Of a DNA stretch of 64,000 bases, positions 26,505 to 35,694 are shown one piece after another. Location of the stretch: contig CANQTX010000004.1 in the NCBI GenBank assembly GCA_947626885.1, positions 1 through 64,000 on the forward strand, written 5' to 3'. Numbering within the stretch: position 1 is the stretch's first letter; each line of letters opens with the position of its first letter. Under the pieces are notes generated by a model. It did not search any database, had not been told where the DNA came from, and was given only the letters and a program-made list of their open reading frames with translations. The translations under genes and the position numbers were made by a program. Source of the DNA: an uncultured Clostridia bacterium. GTDB taxonomy: Bacteria; Bacillota; Clostridia; TANB77; CAG-508.

Positions 26505-28106
26505 ATGGGTAAACAAAATATTTTAATAGGTGGTGCATGGCCATATGCTAATAGTTCTTTGCATTTAGGTCATATTGCTGGCTTAATTTCAGGAGATATG
26601 CTTGCAAGATATCATAGATTAAAGGGAGACAATGTATTGTATGTGTCTGGTTCTGATTGCCATGGCACACCTATTACAGAAAGAGCAAAAAAAGAAGGAG
26701 TTTCTCCAAAAGAAATTGCAAGCAAATATGATGATGAATTTCGTAGAATGTTTGAAGGATATCAATTTTCTTATGATTTATATTCTAGAACGTTTGATAC
26801 GTATCATAAAGATAAAGTAAAAATATTATTTAGAAAATTATATGATAATGGTTATATATATGAAAAAGTAGAACCACAACCTTTTTGCGAAAACTGTCAT
26901 CAATTTTTGTCAGATAGAGAAATTTTATTAACCTGTCCAGAATGTGGAGCAGAAACAAAAGGGGATCAATGTGATAATTGTTTACATGTGCCACTAGCAG
27001 AGGAATTGAAAGCAGGAAGCTGTATAACATGTGGCTCTAAAATTATAGAGAAGGAAAATAAAGTATTATATTTAGCCCTTTCTAAATTTCAAAAAGCTAT
27101 TGAAGAACAAACTGAAAAAGTAAAGTCGCATTGGAGGATTAATGCCCAAAACGAAACTATTAAGTATTTAAAACAAGGTCTTTTAGATAGGGCGGTTACT
27201 AGAGACTTAACATGGGGAATCGATATTCCAGTAGATGGTTATGAAGATAAAAAAATGTATGTTTGGATAGATGCTGTTTTAGGATATTTAACCGATACAA
27301 TGAAACTTTGTGAGAATAGAACAGATTGTACTTGGGAAGATTTTTGGAAAGAAGGACATCATAATAAAATTTATATGTGTCATGGTAAAGATAATATTAT
27401 GTTTCATAGTATTATTTTAAATGCATTATTATTAGGACAAGAAGAAAATTATCATTTAGTAGATACCATTGTTTCAGCAGAATATTTGAACTTTAATGAT
27501 CAAAAATTTTCTAAGAGTAAGGGAATTGGTATAACAGCTTTGGAAGCATTAGAACAATATGAATCAGATTCATTAAGATATCATTTATTAGCAAACGGAC
27601 CAGAAAAAAAAGATACAAACTTTACCATAGAGGACTTTGAAAATACGCATAATGGAGAAATTCTTAATAAATTTGGAAATTTAGTGAATCGAACATTAAG
27701 ATTTAAAGGGTTGGAAAAAATTCCAGAAGGAATATTAGATGAGACAATAAAACAGGAAATAGAAAAAACCTATCAGGAAGTGGGAAGATTAATAGAAGCA
27801 TTAGAATTTAGAGAAGCAATTAAAAAAATGATGAATCTTGTTGAAATAACAAATAAATTTTATGATGAAAAAGAACCTTGGATAGCTAAAAAAGATAATA
27901 TTAAACAATTTAATAATACCATTTATACATGTAGTGTTGTTATAGCGAATTTGTCTAATTTATTTGAAATTGTTATGCCAACAGCATGTCAAAAAATTAG
28001 AAATTATTTACATCTTGAAAAACCTACTTGGCATATGGTAACTGTACAGCCAGGTTTAGCATTAGAAAATATTAAACCATTATTTAAAAGAATTGAAAAA
28101 AAATAA
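26505..28106 (+). CDS. metG: Methionine--tRNA ligase
   Basis: A class I aminoacyl-tRNA synthetase of 533 aa. The HIGH motif is HLGH (about 21-24) and the KMSKS motif KFSKS (about 331). Between them are four CxxC pairs (CENC, CPEC, CDNC, CITC), the doubled zinc-knuckle form. The C-terminal EMAP/Trbp111 tRNA-binding domain seen in many MetRS is missing, which occurs in several bacterial lineages. It starts behind TAGGAG and may be co-transcribed with tmk. Confidence 0.95.
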   Translation: MGKQNILIGGAWPYANSSLHLGHIAGLISGDMLARYHRLKGDNVLYVSGSDCHGTPITERAKKEGVSPKEIASKYDDEFRRMFEGYQFSYDLYSRTFDTYHKDKVKILFRKLYDNGYIYEKVEPQPFCENCHQFLSDREILLTCPECGAETKGDQCDNCLHVPLAEELKAGSCITCGSKIIEKENKVLYLALSKFQKAIEEQTEKVKSHWRINAQNETIKYLKQGLLDRAVTRDLTWGIDIPVDGYEDKKMYVWIDAVLGYLTDTMKLCENRTDCTWEDFWKEGHHNKIYMCHGKDNIMFHSIILNALLLGQEENYHLVDTIVSAEYLNFNDQKFSKSKGIGITALEALEQYESDSLRYHLLANGPEKKDTNFTIEDFENTHNGEILNKFGNLVNRTLRFKGLEKIPEGILDETIKQEIEKTYQEVGRLIEALEFREAIKKMMNLVEITNKFYDEKEPWIAKKDNIKQFNNTIYTCSVVIANLSNLFEIVMPTACQKIRNYLHLEKPTWHMVTVQPGLALENIKPLFKRIEKK

Positions 28107-28169
28107 TATGATGGCCAATGAAAATTCATCTCTATAAATACCAAAAATTAGAAAGTAAAGGGATAAGAT

Positions 28170-28850
28170 ATGGGAAAAATATTTGTAATTGAAGGAACTG
28201 ATGGAAGTGGAAAACAAACACAATTCAATATGTTAAAAGAGCGATTGACACTAGAAAAAATTAATCACAAAACAGTAAGCTTTCCTAATTATGATAGTCC
28301 ATCTTCTTCACTTGTCAAAATGTATTTATCTGGTGAATTTGGTGAAAATGCAAAAGATATTAGTCCATATATTGCATCAACATTCTATGCAGTAGACCGA
28401 TATGCCACTTTTCAAAAAGGATTTCAAGAGTATTATCAAAAGGGCGGTATTATTTTAGCAGATCGTTATACAACAGCTAATATGGTTCATCAAATGGGAA
28501 AAATAAAAGATGAAGAAGAAAGAAAAAAATTCTTAAATTGGTTATTTGATTTAGAATTTCATATATATGGCCTTCCTATTCCAACAAAGGTTTTCTTTTT
28601 AAATATGCCGCCTAAAAATGCGCAAGCATTAATGAAAAAACGTGAAAATAAGTTTACGCATGCATTAGCAAAAGATATTCACGAAAGAGATAAAAAACAT
28701 TTAGAAGATGCATATAATGCTGCTTGTAGTCTTGTAAATCAATATAATTGGTATGAAGTAAAATGCACAAGAGAAGATAATATTCGAACAAGAGAAGATA
28801 TTCATGAAGAAATTTATCAAGCAGTATTAGAAGAAATACAAAAGAATTAA
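28170..28850 (+). CDS. tmk: Thymidylate kinase
   Basis: dTMP kinase of 226 aa that makes dTDP for DNA synthesis. The P-loop is EGTDGSGKQTQ (8-18), DRY of the dTMP site is in LADRYTTANMVHQ (about 98), and a LID-like basic region is KKRENKFTHALAKD (about 155). The Gly-Ser-Gly-Lys-Gln P-loop and the longer C-terminus mark the clostridial subgroup. ATG 28170 is about 60 bases after metG. Confidence 0.9.
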   Translation: MGKIFVIEGTDGSGKQTQFNMLKERLTLEKINHKTVSFPNYDSPSSSLVKMYLSGEFGENAKDISPYIASTFYAVDRYATFQKGFQEYYQKGGIILADRYTTANMVHQMGKIKDEEERKKFLNWLFDLEFHIYGLPIPTKVFFLNMPPKNAQALMKKRENKFTHALAKDIHERDKKHLEDAYNAACSLVNQYNWYEVKCTREDNIRTREDIHEEIYQAVLEEIQKN

Positions 28851-28866
28851 ATCTATGAGGTAGTGT

Positions 28867-30492
28867 ATGAGAGGAAAAATTGTCAATTTATGTATAGGAT
28901 TTACTAATATTTTATGGGGAATATTAATCATACTATTTACTATCTTTGTACCCCAAGATAAAACTCTGTTAACTGTTCAAGAAAGTTATGTTGTAAAGAA
29001 TATATTAATTGCCATTTATATCACACTTGTAGCAATTGTTTTGATTGATGTAATACAGTATTATAATCATAGAAGAGATACGATTTTCAATACGGGATAT
29101 TTATTTGGTATTTTCGCATTAAGTTTTATATTCATTAAAGAACCTATTATTGCTTCTTTTAGTATTATTTCAGGAGCTATTGTTATCTATAAAAGTTTAA
29201 AGGAAAATTTAGTAGAAATTGATAGTACTTTCGGAATTTCTATTGCTGTTGTTTTAATATTTGCTATATTTGTGATTTCTATTTTTTCGTTATCTTATCG
29301 TTACATAGGTAATAAAATCAAGAATAAAGAAAATCAAGATGAATTAGCTTATACGCAAGATTATTTTAAGTATATCACAGAATTGGGAATAGATGATGTT
29401 TATATTAATGTAAAAAAAGATGGAAAGTTTGGTTATATCAATCAAAATGGTGATGTAGTAATAGATTATCAATATGATTATGCTAGCCCATTTGTAAAAA
29501 TTAATATGTATAACAAGCATTTTGAAATTGCTTTAGTATGTCAAAAAGGAAGTACTTATGTTATTTTGAAGAATCAAAGACCGGTATTATCTTATAGAAC
29601 AGAATCTTCAGATGAAAATTATGGAGCAAAATTAGAAGAGTTGCAACACATTTATACAAATGTGTTGGCACAAGAAGGTGATATGCAATATGAGATTGAA
29701 AATATAACAAGTCATATGAATAAAGCACCTGTTTATCCAGAACTGTCAACAGAATATACATTTCGCTATGATTATAATGAAGAATATGATGTAATTATTA
29801 CACAGTCGAATTTAGGATTAGGAGATAAATATGAATTAGCTAAAAAAGATGATACATCCATTAGAATTCCATTAGATACGACAAAACTGGCATATGATAA
29901 AGACTATTTATATTTATACAGCAATGGATCAATACCATTTTACGAAATTTCTAAACTATACCAGGGATGGTTTACCAGTTATGGGAAAAAAAATGAAATG
30001 CAGGGAAGAGCAGAAATTTTAGAATTTATTGAAGATAAAATACTCATTAAAAATTTTAATGACAAAACCATATATTTTATCAATAATGTAGGTGATATTT
30101 TATCAGAAAAATATAAAGATATTTATATCTGCAATTCTCAAAAATATATAGTACAAACAAATGAAAATAAATACAAAGTTATTAATCAGGATTTCAATAA
30201 GATATTTGAAACAGAGTATGATGTTATAAATCCACGCTTGATTTCTCAAAATTTGTATTTAGTTATGGATACATCTGAAAGATTATCATCTAATGATTAT
30301 CACTATGCTACTATGAAATGGAATTTAATTAATGAAAATGGCAATGTCCTTTTAGATAATATAGAACAAATATATGATCAATATTATGAATTAAAGTCTA
30401 ATAATGACCAAGATTATCAAACATTTTTGGATAAGTTGCAAGATATAGAATATCATTTTGTTGGAGATCAATTTTATACCAGTTACAAATAA
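28867..30492 (+). CDS. Membrane protein with WG (beta-propeller-like) repeats
   Basis: 541 aa. The first about 150 residues contain five hydrophobic helices. The rest is extracytoplasmic or cytosolic with WG-type repeats, the clearest being KKDGKFGYINQNGDVVIDY (about 180-198). Others are weak (FINNVGDIL, LINENGNVLL). WG repeats are widespread in Firmicutes surface proteins of unknown role. Spacing of 16 bases to tmk suggests one operon. The function cannot be named. Confidence 0.7.
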   Translation: MRGKIVNLCIGFTNILWGILIILFTIFVPQDKTLLTVQESYVVKNILIAIYITLVAIVLIDVIQYYNHRRDTIFNTGYLFGIFALSFIFIKEPIIASFSIISGAIVIYKSLKENLVEIDSTFGISIAVVLIFAIFVISIFSLSYRYIGNKIKNKENQDELAYTQDYFKYITELGIDDVYINVKKDGKFGYINQNGDVVIDYQYDYASPFVKINMYNKHFEIALVCQKGSTYVILKNQRPVLSYRTESSDENYGAKLEELQHIYTNVLAQEGDMQYEIENITSHMNKAPVYPELSTEYTFRYDYNEEYDVIITQSNLGLGDKYELAKKDDTSIRIPLDTTKLAYDKDYLYLYSNGSIPFYEISKLYQGWFTSYGKKNEMQGRAEILEFIEDKILIKNFNDKTIYFINNVGDILSEKYKDIYICNSQKYIVQTNENKYKVINQDFNKIFETEYDVINPRLISQNLYLVMDTSERLSSNDYHYATMKWNLINENGNVLLDNIEQIYDQYYELKSNNDQDYQTFLDKLQDIEYHFVGDQFYTSYK

Positions 30493-30530
30493 TTAACATC
30501 TTAAAAATTAAAAAATTGCAGAAAATAATG

Positions 30531-30552
30531 ATAGAGCAAAAATCTTGCTCAT
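30531..30552 (+). terminator. Short hairpin between the WG gene and the DUF1540 gene
   Basis: GAGCAA pairs with TTGCTC over a five-base loop, just before the small cysteine protein gene. It has no T tract, so it may be a leader structure and not a terminator. Confidence 0.3.
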
Positions 30553-30579
30553 AAATGTACAAAAATGGAGGATAATATT

Positions 30580-30756
30580 ATGTCAGAAAATAGTAGTCAT
30601 CAAAAAATACGATGTACAGTTGAAAGTTGTGCCTTTAATAACTGTGATGCAAGAATGTGTGAGCTACACCAAATAGAAGTGAATGCTTGTCCTGGATGTT
30701 CCAGTGGAAAAGCTGAAGATGAATCAATGTGTGGCAGTTATAAGTGCAAATGTTAA
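30580..30756 (+). CDS. DUF1540 small cysteine-rich protein
   Basis: 58 aa with Cys pairs in CTVESCAFNNC, CELHQIEVNACPGC and SYKCKC, the DUF1540 pattern common in spore-forming Firmicutes. It probably binds metal; its role is unknown. ATG 30580 follows GGAGG; the track ORF begins at an ATG that overlaps the ribosome site. A strong terminator follows. Confidence 0.85.
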   Translation: MSENSSHQKIRCTVESCAFNNCDARMCELHQIEVNACPGCSSGKAEDESMCGSYKCKC

Positions 30757-30761
30757 GTGAT

Positions 30762-30806
30762 AAAATAGCGATATATCTCTTAATGAGATGTATCGCTATT
30801 TTTAAA
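30762..30806 (+). terminator. Terminator after the DUF1540 gene
   Basis: AAAATAGCGATA pairs with TATCGCTATTTT, extended by ATCTC/GAGAT, with a closing T run. Confidence 0.85.
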
Positions 30807-30895
30807 GAAAATCTTGACATATATTCTTTAAAACTATAAAATAGGAAATGAAAGAAAGTTTATATATTTTTTAGATAATAAGGAGGAATTGAATT

Positions 30896-31825
30896 ATGCC
30901 ACTTGTAACAACGAAAGAAATGTTTGAAAAATCAATGAAAGAGCATTTTGCCATAGGTGCTTTTAATATTAATAATATGGAATTTATACAAGCAATAACA
31001 GATGCAGCGGAAGAGGCAAAATCACCTGTCATTTTGCAAGTTTCTTCAAGTGCTATAAAATATGCTAGAATGAAATATTTAGTGAAGATGGTAGAAGCTG
31101 CTGTGGAAACAACAACGATTCCTATAGCACTTCATTTAGATCATGGACCAGATTTTGAAACATGTAAAATGTGTATTGATAATGGTTTTACTTCTGTCAT
31201 GATTGATGGGTCAAAGTATAATTTTGAAGAAAATGTAGCACTTACGAAGCAAGTTGTAGATTATGCCCATGAAAGAGGTGTTGTGGTAGAAGCAGAAATT
31301 GGAAAATTAGCAGGCGTAGAAGATGATGTAAATGTTGCGGATGCTGATGCAAGATATACGGATCCAGAGCAAGCTTATGAATTTGTTGAAAAAACAGGAT
31401 GTGATTCTTTAGCTATAGCAATAGGAACAAGTCATGGAGCATATAAGTTTAAAGGAGATGCCAAATTAAGATTTGACATTTTGCAAAAAATAAAAGAAAA
31501 ATTACCTAATACCCCGATTGTGTTACATGGAGCTTCTTCTGTTGTACCAGAACTTGTAGAAATATGTAACCATAATGGAGGCGATATTCCAGGAGCAAAA
31601 GGGTGTCCTGATGAGATGTTAAAGCAAGCTGGAGAAAGTGGTGTTTCTAAGATTAATGTGGATACAGATTTAAGATTAGCTATGACGGCACAAATTAGAA
31701 AAGTGTTTTATGAGGAACCTTCCATATTTGATCCAAGAAAATATTTAGGTGCTGCTAGAGATGAAATTAAAAAGACAGTATTACACAAAATGAATGAAGT
31801 TTTTGGCTCAGCACACAAAGCTTAA
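30896..31825 (+). CDS. fba: Class II fructose-1,6-bisphosphate aldolase
   Basis: A zinc-dependent aldolase of 309 aa that splits fructose-1,6-bisphosphate in glycolysis. Metal ligands are seen in HLDHGPDFETC (about 80-90) and VLHGASSV (about 208). The KINVDTDLRLAMTA segment (about 250) binds the substrate phosphate. It starts behind AAGGAGG and has a strong terminator. A TTGACA lies about 80 bases upstream, but no -10 at standard spacing is convincing. Confidence 0.95.
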   Translation: MPLVTTKEMFEKSMKEHFAIGAFNINNMEFIQAITDAAEEAKSPVILQVSSSAIKYARMKYLVKMVEAAVETTTIPIALHLDHGPDFETCKMCIDNGFTSVMIDGSKYNFEENVALTKQVVDYAHERGVVVEAEIGKLAGVEDDVNVADADARYTDPEQAYEFVEKTGCDSLAIAIGTSHGAYKFKGDAKLRFDILQKIKEKLPNTPIVLHGASSVVPELVEICNHNGGDIPGAKGCPDEMLKQAGESGVSKINVDTDLRLAMTAQIRKVFYEEPSIFDPRKYLGAARDEIKKTVLHKMNEVFGSAHKA

Positions 31826-31835
31826 TGGATATATA

Positions 31836-31872
31836 AAAAAGTATTGTATATATTTATACAATACTTTTTTAA
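31836..31872. terminator. Bidirectional terminator between fba and smpB
   Basis: AAAAAGTATTGTATA pairs with TATACAATACTTTTTT. T runs on both strands allow it to serve both convergent genes. Confidence 0.85.
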
Positions 31873-31893
31873 CAAATTATGAATGGTATTGTT

Positions 31894-32352
31894 TTAAGAG
31901 AAAGAATTATATTGCTTTAAAGCACGTTTTATTTTCATATCTGCATCTTTTTTGGCTAAATCTTCACGTTTATCGTATAATTTTTTACCTTTACCAATAC
32001 CAATTTGCACTTTTATTTTATTGCCTTTCACATAAAGACTTATAGGGACTAAAGAAACTTTTTTTTGCTGTATAATACCGTAGAGTTTATCAATTTCACG
32101 TTTATGCAGTAGCAGTTTTCTAGTACGGAGAGGATCTTTATTGTAAATATTTCCAAATGTATAAGGACTAATGTGCATTCCATAAATGAAGACCTCACCA
32201 TTTTTAATATTTACATAACTATCTTTCAAATTAACTTTTCCATTACGAATAGATTTAATTTCTGTACCACTTAAAACAATACCAGCCTCAATAGTGTCTT
32301 CAATAGAGTAATTATGATAGGCAGTTGGATTTTTAGCAAATTGTTTTTCCAT
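31894..32352 (-). CDS. smpB: SsrA-binding protein SmpB
   Basis: The partner of tmRNA in ribosome rescue. Its 152 aa start KNPTAYHNYSIEDTIEAGI and contain the family core GTEIKSIRNGKVNLKDSYV, the HISPY segment and a basic C-terminal tail (KREDLAKKDADMKIKRALK). No tmRNA gene is seen within the window. It is on the minus strand with its own promoter. Confidence 0.96.
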   Translation of the reverse strand: MEKQFAKNPTAYHNYSIEDTIEAGIVLSGTEIKSIRNGKVNLKDSYVNIKNGEVFIYGMHISPYTFGNIYNKDPLRTRKLLLHKREIDKLYGIIQQKKVSLVPISLYVKGNKIKVQIGIGKGKKLYDKREDLAKKDADMKIKRALKQYNSFS

Positions 32353-32449
32353 ATATTCCTCAAAATATTTATATTTAGATTTTTAGAAGAAAATCTATAA
32401 ACACCATTTATAATTTTCATTTTCTGTAAGCAATGATGTCATCTTTTTT

Positions 32450-32478
32450 ACTATACCATATATGGTAGAGAAAATCAA
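32450..32478 (-). promoter_or_regulatory. Promoter of smpB (minus strand)
   Basis: On the minus strand TTGATT and TATAGT are 17 bases apart. The spacer contains the palindrome TACCATATATGGTA, a possible operator. Confidence 0.55.
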
Positions 32479-32500
32479 ATAGAATTATTTTAAAAATATA

Positions 32501-32529
32501 TTGAAAAATATAAAAAGGTATGTTACATT
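32501..32529 (+). promoter_or_regulatory. Promoter of the ABC exporter pair
   Basis: TTGAAA and TACATT are 17 bases apart, about 80 bases before the ATPase gene. Confidence 0.5.
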
Positions 32530-32608
32530 GAAGACATAAAATTTGAAAATAATGATGCAATGTTATAAAATCATTATCGAAACAGAAATACAAAGAAGGA
32601 GAAGAATT

Positions 32609-33346
32609 ATGCTAGAGATAAATAATCTTACAAAAATATTTGGCAAAAACATTGCTCTAAATCATGTATCTTTTATTGTAGAACAAGGAAAAATATTTGG
32701 TTTAGTTGGTAGAAATGGTGCTGGAAAGTCTACGACTTTTAGAATTATTTTGAAAATTATTGAGCAAACAGAGGGAAATATTTTGTATAATGGGAAAGAG
32801 ATTACTCCAAGAGTATTAGATAAAATAGGTTATTTACCAGAAGAAGGTAGTTTAATTGCAAATTATACTGTTTTAGAGCTTTGTGAATACTATGGCTCTT
32901 TAAAATTGATGCACTTAGAAGAAATAAGGAAAAATGTAATTTTTTGGTTAGAAAAATTTCATATATTAGAATATATGAATAAAAAAATCAAGGATTTATC
33001 AAAAGGAAATAGGCAAAAAATCCAATTTATTATTTCTGTGTTACATAATCCGGAATTACTAATTTTAGATGAACCATTTTCAGGGTTAGATCCTATTAGT
33101 ACAGAAGAAATAAAAAAAGCAATTTTAGAATTAAAAGAAGAAAATAAAACAATCATTTTCTCTTCGCATAGCATGGAACATGTTGAATCATTATGTGAAA
33201 ATATTGTTATGTTAGATAAAGGAAATGTTGTCTTAGAAGGAAATTTAGAAAAAATACTTCATTCTTATGTCATAAATGGAAAAACGAATCATCGATTGAA
33301 TGATATTTTTATAGATAAAGTAGGGAGAGAAGAAAATGTGTATTAA
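32609..33346 (+). CDS. ABC transporter ATPase (NatA-like)
   Basis: 245 aa with Walker A GRNGAGKST (about 37), signature LSKGNRQKI (about 131) and Walker B LLILDEPFSGLDP (about 150). The sequence matches the NatA-type DrrA-like ABC-2 exporters. ATG 32609 follows AAGGAGAAG; the track start 32543 has no ribosome site. The gene overlaps the permease gene by 11 bases, so the two form one transporter, probably for sodium or a small toxic molecule (inference). Confidence 0.9.
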   Translation: MLEINNLTKIFGKNIALNHVSFIVEQGKIFGLVGRNGAGKSTTFRIILKIIEQTEGNILYNGKEITPRVLDKIGYLPEEGSLIANYTVLELCEYYGSLKLMHLEEIRKNVIFWLEKFHILEYMNKKIKDLSKGNRQKIQFIISVLHNPELLILDEPFSGLDPISTEEIKKAILELKEENKTIIFSSHSMEHVESLCENIVMLDKGNVVLEGNLEKILHSYVINGKTNHRLNDIFIDKVGREENVY

Positions 33347-35555
33347 AAAAGTAAAAGAAATGGTTAAATTTTCTGTGAGTAAAAATCTGCAAAATCGATG
33401 GTTTATTTTTTTAAATATAATTATATTGGTAATTATGATTATAACCACGAATATAGAAAATATTAAGAATTTTTTAGAGAGCAGAAATATTCAATTATTT
33501 CATGATGCTATAACAATTGAAATAATTGATAAAGAAAATATAGCAGTTGATGCTTTTTTAAAACATTTTGCTAATCGAGAAAAAATTACTATTCAGGAAA
33601 TAGCAGAAAATAATTATACAGAAGAAACAATACCAGATACTACAATTGTTGTTGAAATAACAACTTCACCAGAAGAGATTATAAAAACGGTAATAACTTC
33701 TAAAGAGGGAATAGATGGAAATGTCTATAATGAAATAGTTAATGTATTATATGAAATCAGAAATAGTATTTTTTCACAGGAAAATGAAATAGCATTGTCA
33801 AAATTACAACTGTTAAGTCAAGAACCGAAAGTAGAAAGAATTATGTTAGGGGTGCAAGCAGATAATTATGCTACAAAAGAAATCATTAAACAAGTAAGCA
33901 CTATGTTGACTTATGTTGTTTCCATTCTTATTTTTTCAAAAATTGCTAATGAAATTGCGCAAGAAAAAGTATCAAAATCAATAGAATATATTTTAACAAG
34001 TGTTTCAGAGAAGGACTATTTATTAGCCAAAATAATTAGTGTAATTGTTCTCGTATTATTGCAAGCAATCTACTTTATTTTATATTATTTTATAGGAAAT
34101 CTTTTAAATAATATTATTCACTTTGGTACGAATCATGTTACTGGTGAAACTTTTAATATGTTGGCGATGATGCAGAATATTGATAAAGAAATTATTATAT
34201 ATATAATAACAGTGTTTGTTTATGGAATATTTACTTTAGTATTAATGAGCATCATACAAGCTGCTATTTCATCTAAAACAACCACTATGTCTGAAGCTGG
34301 AAATACCATTTTATTATTAACAACGATTACTGTCATTGCTTATTTATTAACATTAGGATGGATTACACCATATACGAATATGACACCTATTGTTTATGTT
34401 ATTTCGTGTATACCACTATTATCTAATTATTTTATACCAGCTATTATGATTATTGGACAGGCAACGCCTTTACAGATTATTATATCATTTGTTTTATTAA
34501 TTTTATCTATTCCTATAGCATTTCGTATATGTGCAAAAATATTTAAGAATGGTGTTCTAGATTATCAATCAAAGATAAAACAGAGAGGTATAAAGCATAA
34601 AAAAGAAAGAAATGTCAAAGAAGAACAAGAACATAAATTACTTATCAATCGATATAAGCAATACGCCTTTGTTATTGGAATGGCTTTTATATTATGGGCA
34701 ATTGTTCAAATAGTAGGACAAGTGTTAGTAGGAACATTTTTGGTTCCTTTATTAGGAGATATGTTGAATAGTAATCAATTGGTGCTATTATTAACACTAG
34801 TTATTTCTATAATAAGTTTAATGATATCTTATAGTTTTATACAGCTATATACAACACAGGAAGATAAGCTTATGAAAAGTTGCATGCCTATTAAAGAAAA
34901 AATACATGTAATGTTTATAGGTATATTTTGTTTGGAAATCGTACAACTAATTTTACCTCATATTTATCAATGGTTTGGCATAAATCATACAATAAGTGAT
35001 GTTCTTTCTGTACAGATTGATGGAGAAATTTTGACGAATATATTATTATTTATTACATTAGCAGTAGTACCAGCAATTTTTGAAGAGTTATTATTTAGAA
35101 AAGCAATAATTAATTTTTCACAAAAAATAGGAACAGGATTTTCCATTCTTTTTTCAGCATTCTTATTTGCTTTAGTGCATATGAACTTTGAACAAGGAAT
35201 ATTTGCATTTTTAATAGGAATGATTTTTGCTATGATTTATTTTTATACGAAAGATATTAAGATTACTATGGGTTTGCACTTTTTAAATAATGGATATGCT
35301 GTATTGATGTTAATAGGCGCAGAAAACCAATACGTTTTAAATTTTTTGAGTATATTAGCAATATTAAGTGGTTTGATAGGAGCTATTTTTCTATGGAGAG
35401 CTATCTTAATGAATAAAGGTAAAGAAATGATACAATCTATAAAAACTCCAAAATCCATGTTGAGAAACTGTCGTTATTTATTTTTAGATTATACTTTTAT
35501 AGTGTCTATAGTATTTATGGGACTAGTGTTTTTTATGACAGAAAATTTATTTTAA
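33336..35555 (+). CDS. ABC-2 permease (NatB-like) fused to a CPBP intramembrane protease
   Basis: 739 aa. Residues about 1-430 form an ABC-2 permease with one N-terminal helix, an extracellular domain and about five further helices. After a Lys-rich cytoplasmic linker (about 425-440) comes a second membrane unit with the three CPBP/Abi motifs: FEELLFRK (EExxxR, about 582), FALVHMN (FxxxH, about 610) and HFLNNGYA (HxxxN, about 648). CPBP proteins are glutamic-type membrane proteases related to Rce1. The fusion ties a presumed export pump to a protease in one chain. Confidence 0.85.
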   Translation: MCIKKVKEMVKFSVSKNLQNRWFIFLNIIILVIMIITTNIENIKNFLESRNIQLFHDAITIEIIDKENIAVDAFLKHFANREKITIQEIAENNYTEETIPDTTIVVEITTSPEEIIKTVITSKEGIDGNVYNEIVNVLYEIRNSIFSQENEIALSKLQLLSQEPKVERIMLGVQADNYATKEIIKQVSTMLTYVVSILIFSKIANEIAQEKVSKSIEYILTSVSEKDYLLAKIISVIVLVLLQAIYFILYYFIGNLLNNIIHFGTNHVTGETFNMLAMMQNIDKEIIIYIITVFVYGIFTLVLMSIIQAAISSKTTTMSEAGNTILLLTTITVIAYLLTLGWITPYTNMTPIVYVISCIPLLSNYFIPAIMIIGQATPLQIIISFVLLILSIPIAFRICAKIFKNGVLDYQSKIKQRGIKHKKERNVKEEQEHKLLINRYKQYAFVIGMAFILWAIVQIVGQVLVGTFLVPLLGDMLNSNQLVLLLTLVISIISLMISYSFIQLYTTQEDKLMKSCMPIKEKIHVMFIGIFCLEIVQLILPHIYQWFGINHTISDVLSVQIDGEILTNILLFITLAVVPAIFEELLFRKAIINFSQKIGTGFSILFSAFLFALVHMNFEQGIFAFLIGMIFAMIYFYTKDIKITMGLHFLNNGYAVLMLIGAENQYVLNFLSILAILSGLIGAIFLWRAILMNKGKEMIQSIKTPKSMLRNCRYLFLDYTFIVSIVFMGLVFFMTENLF

Positions 35556-35631
35556 AACATATAATTGGGGACAAGAATTTTATGAAAAACTGTAAAATTG
35601 GTAATTATGTGTTTAAGCTATCAAAATAATA

Positions 35632-35660
35632 TTGAAATAATTCATAAAATGCAGTATAAT
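35632..35660 (+). promoter_or_regulatory. Promoter of the CNNM/CorC gene
   Basis: TTGAAA and TATAAT are 17 bases apart, about 35 bases before the gene. Confidence 0.65.
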
Positions 35661-35694
35661 AAGAAAAAATAATTTTAAAGGAGTTAAAATCATA

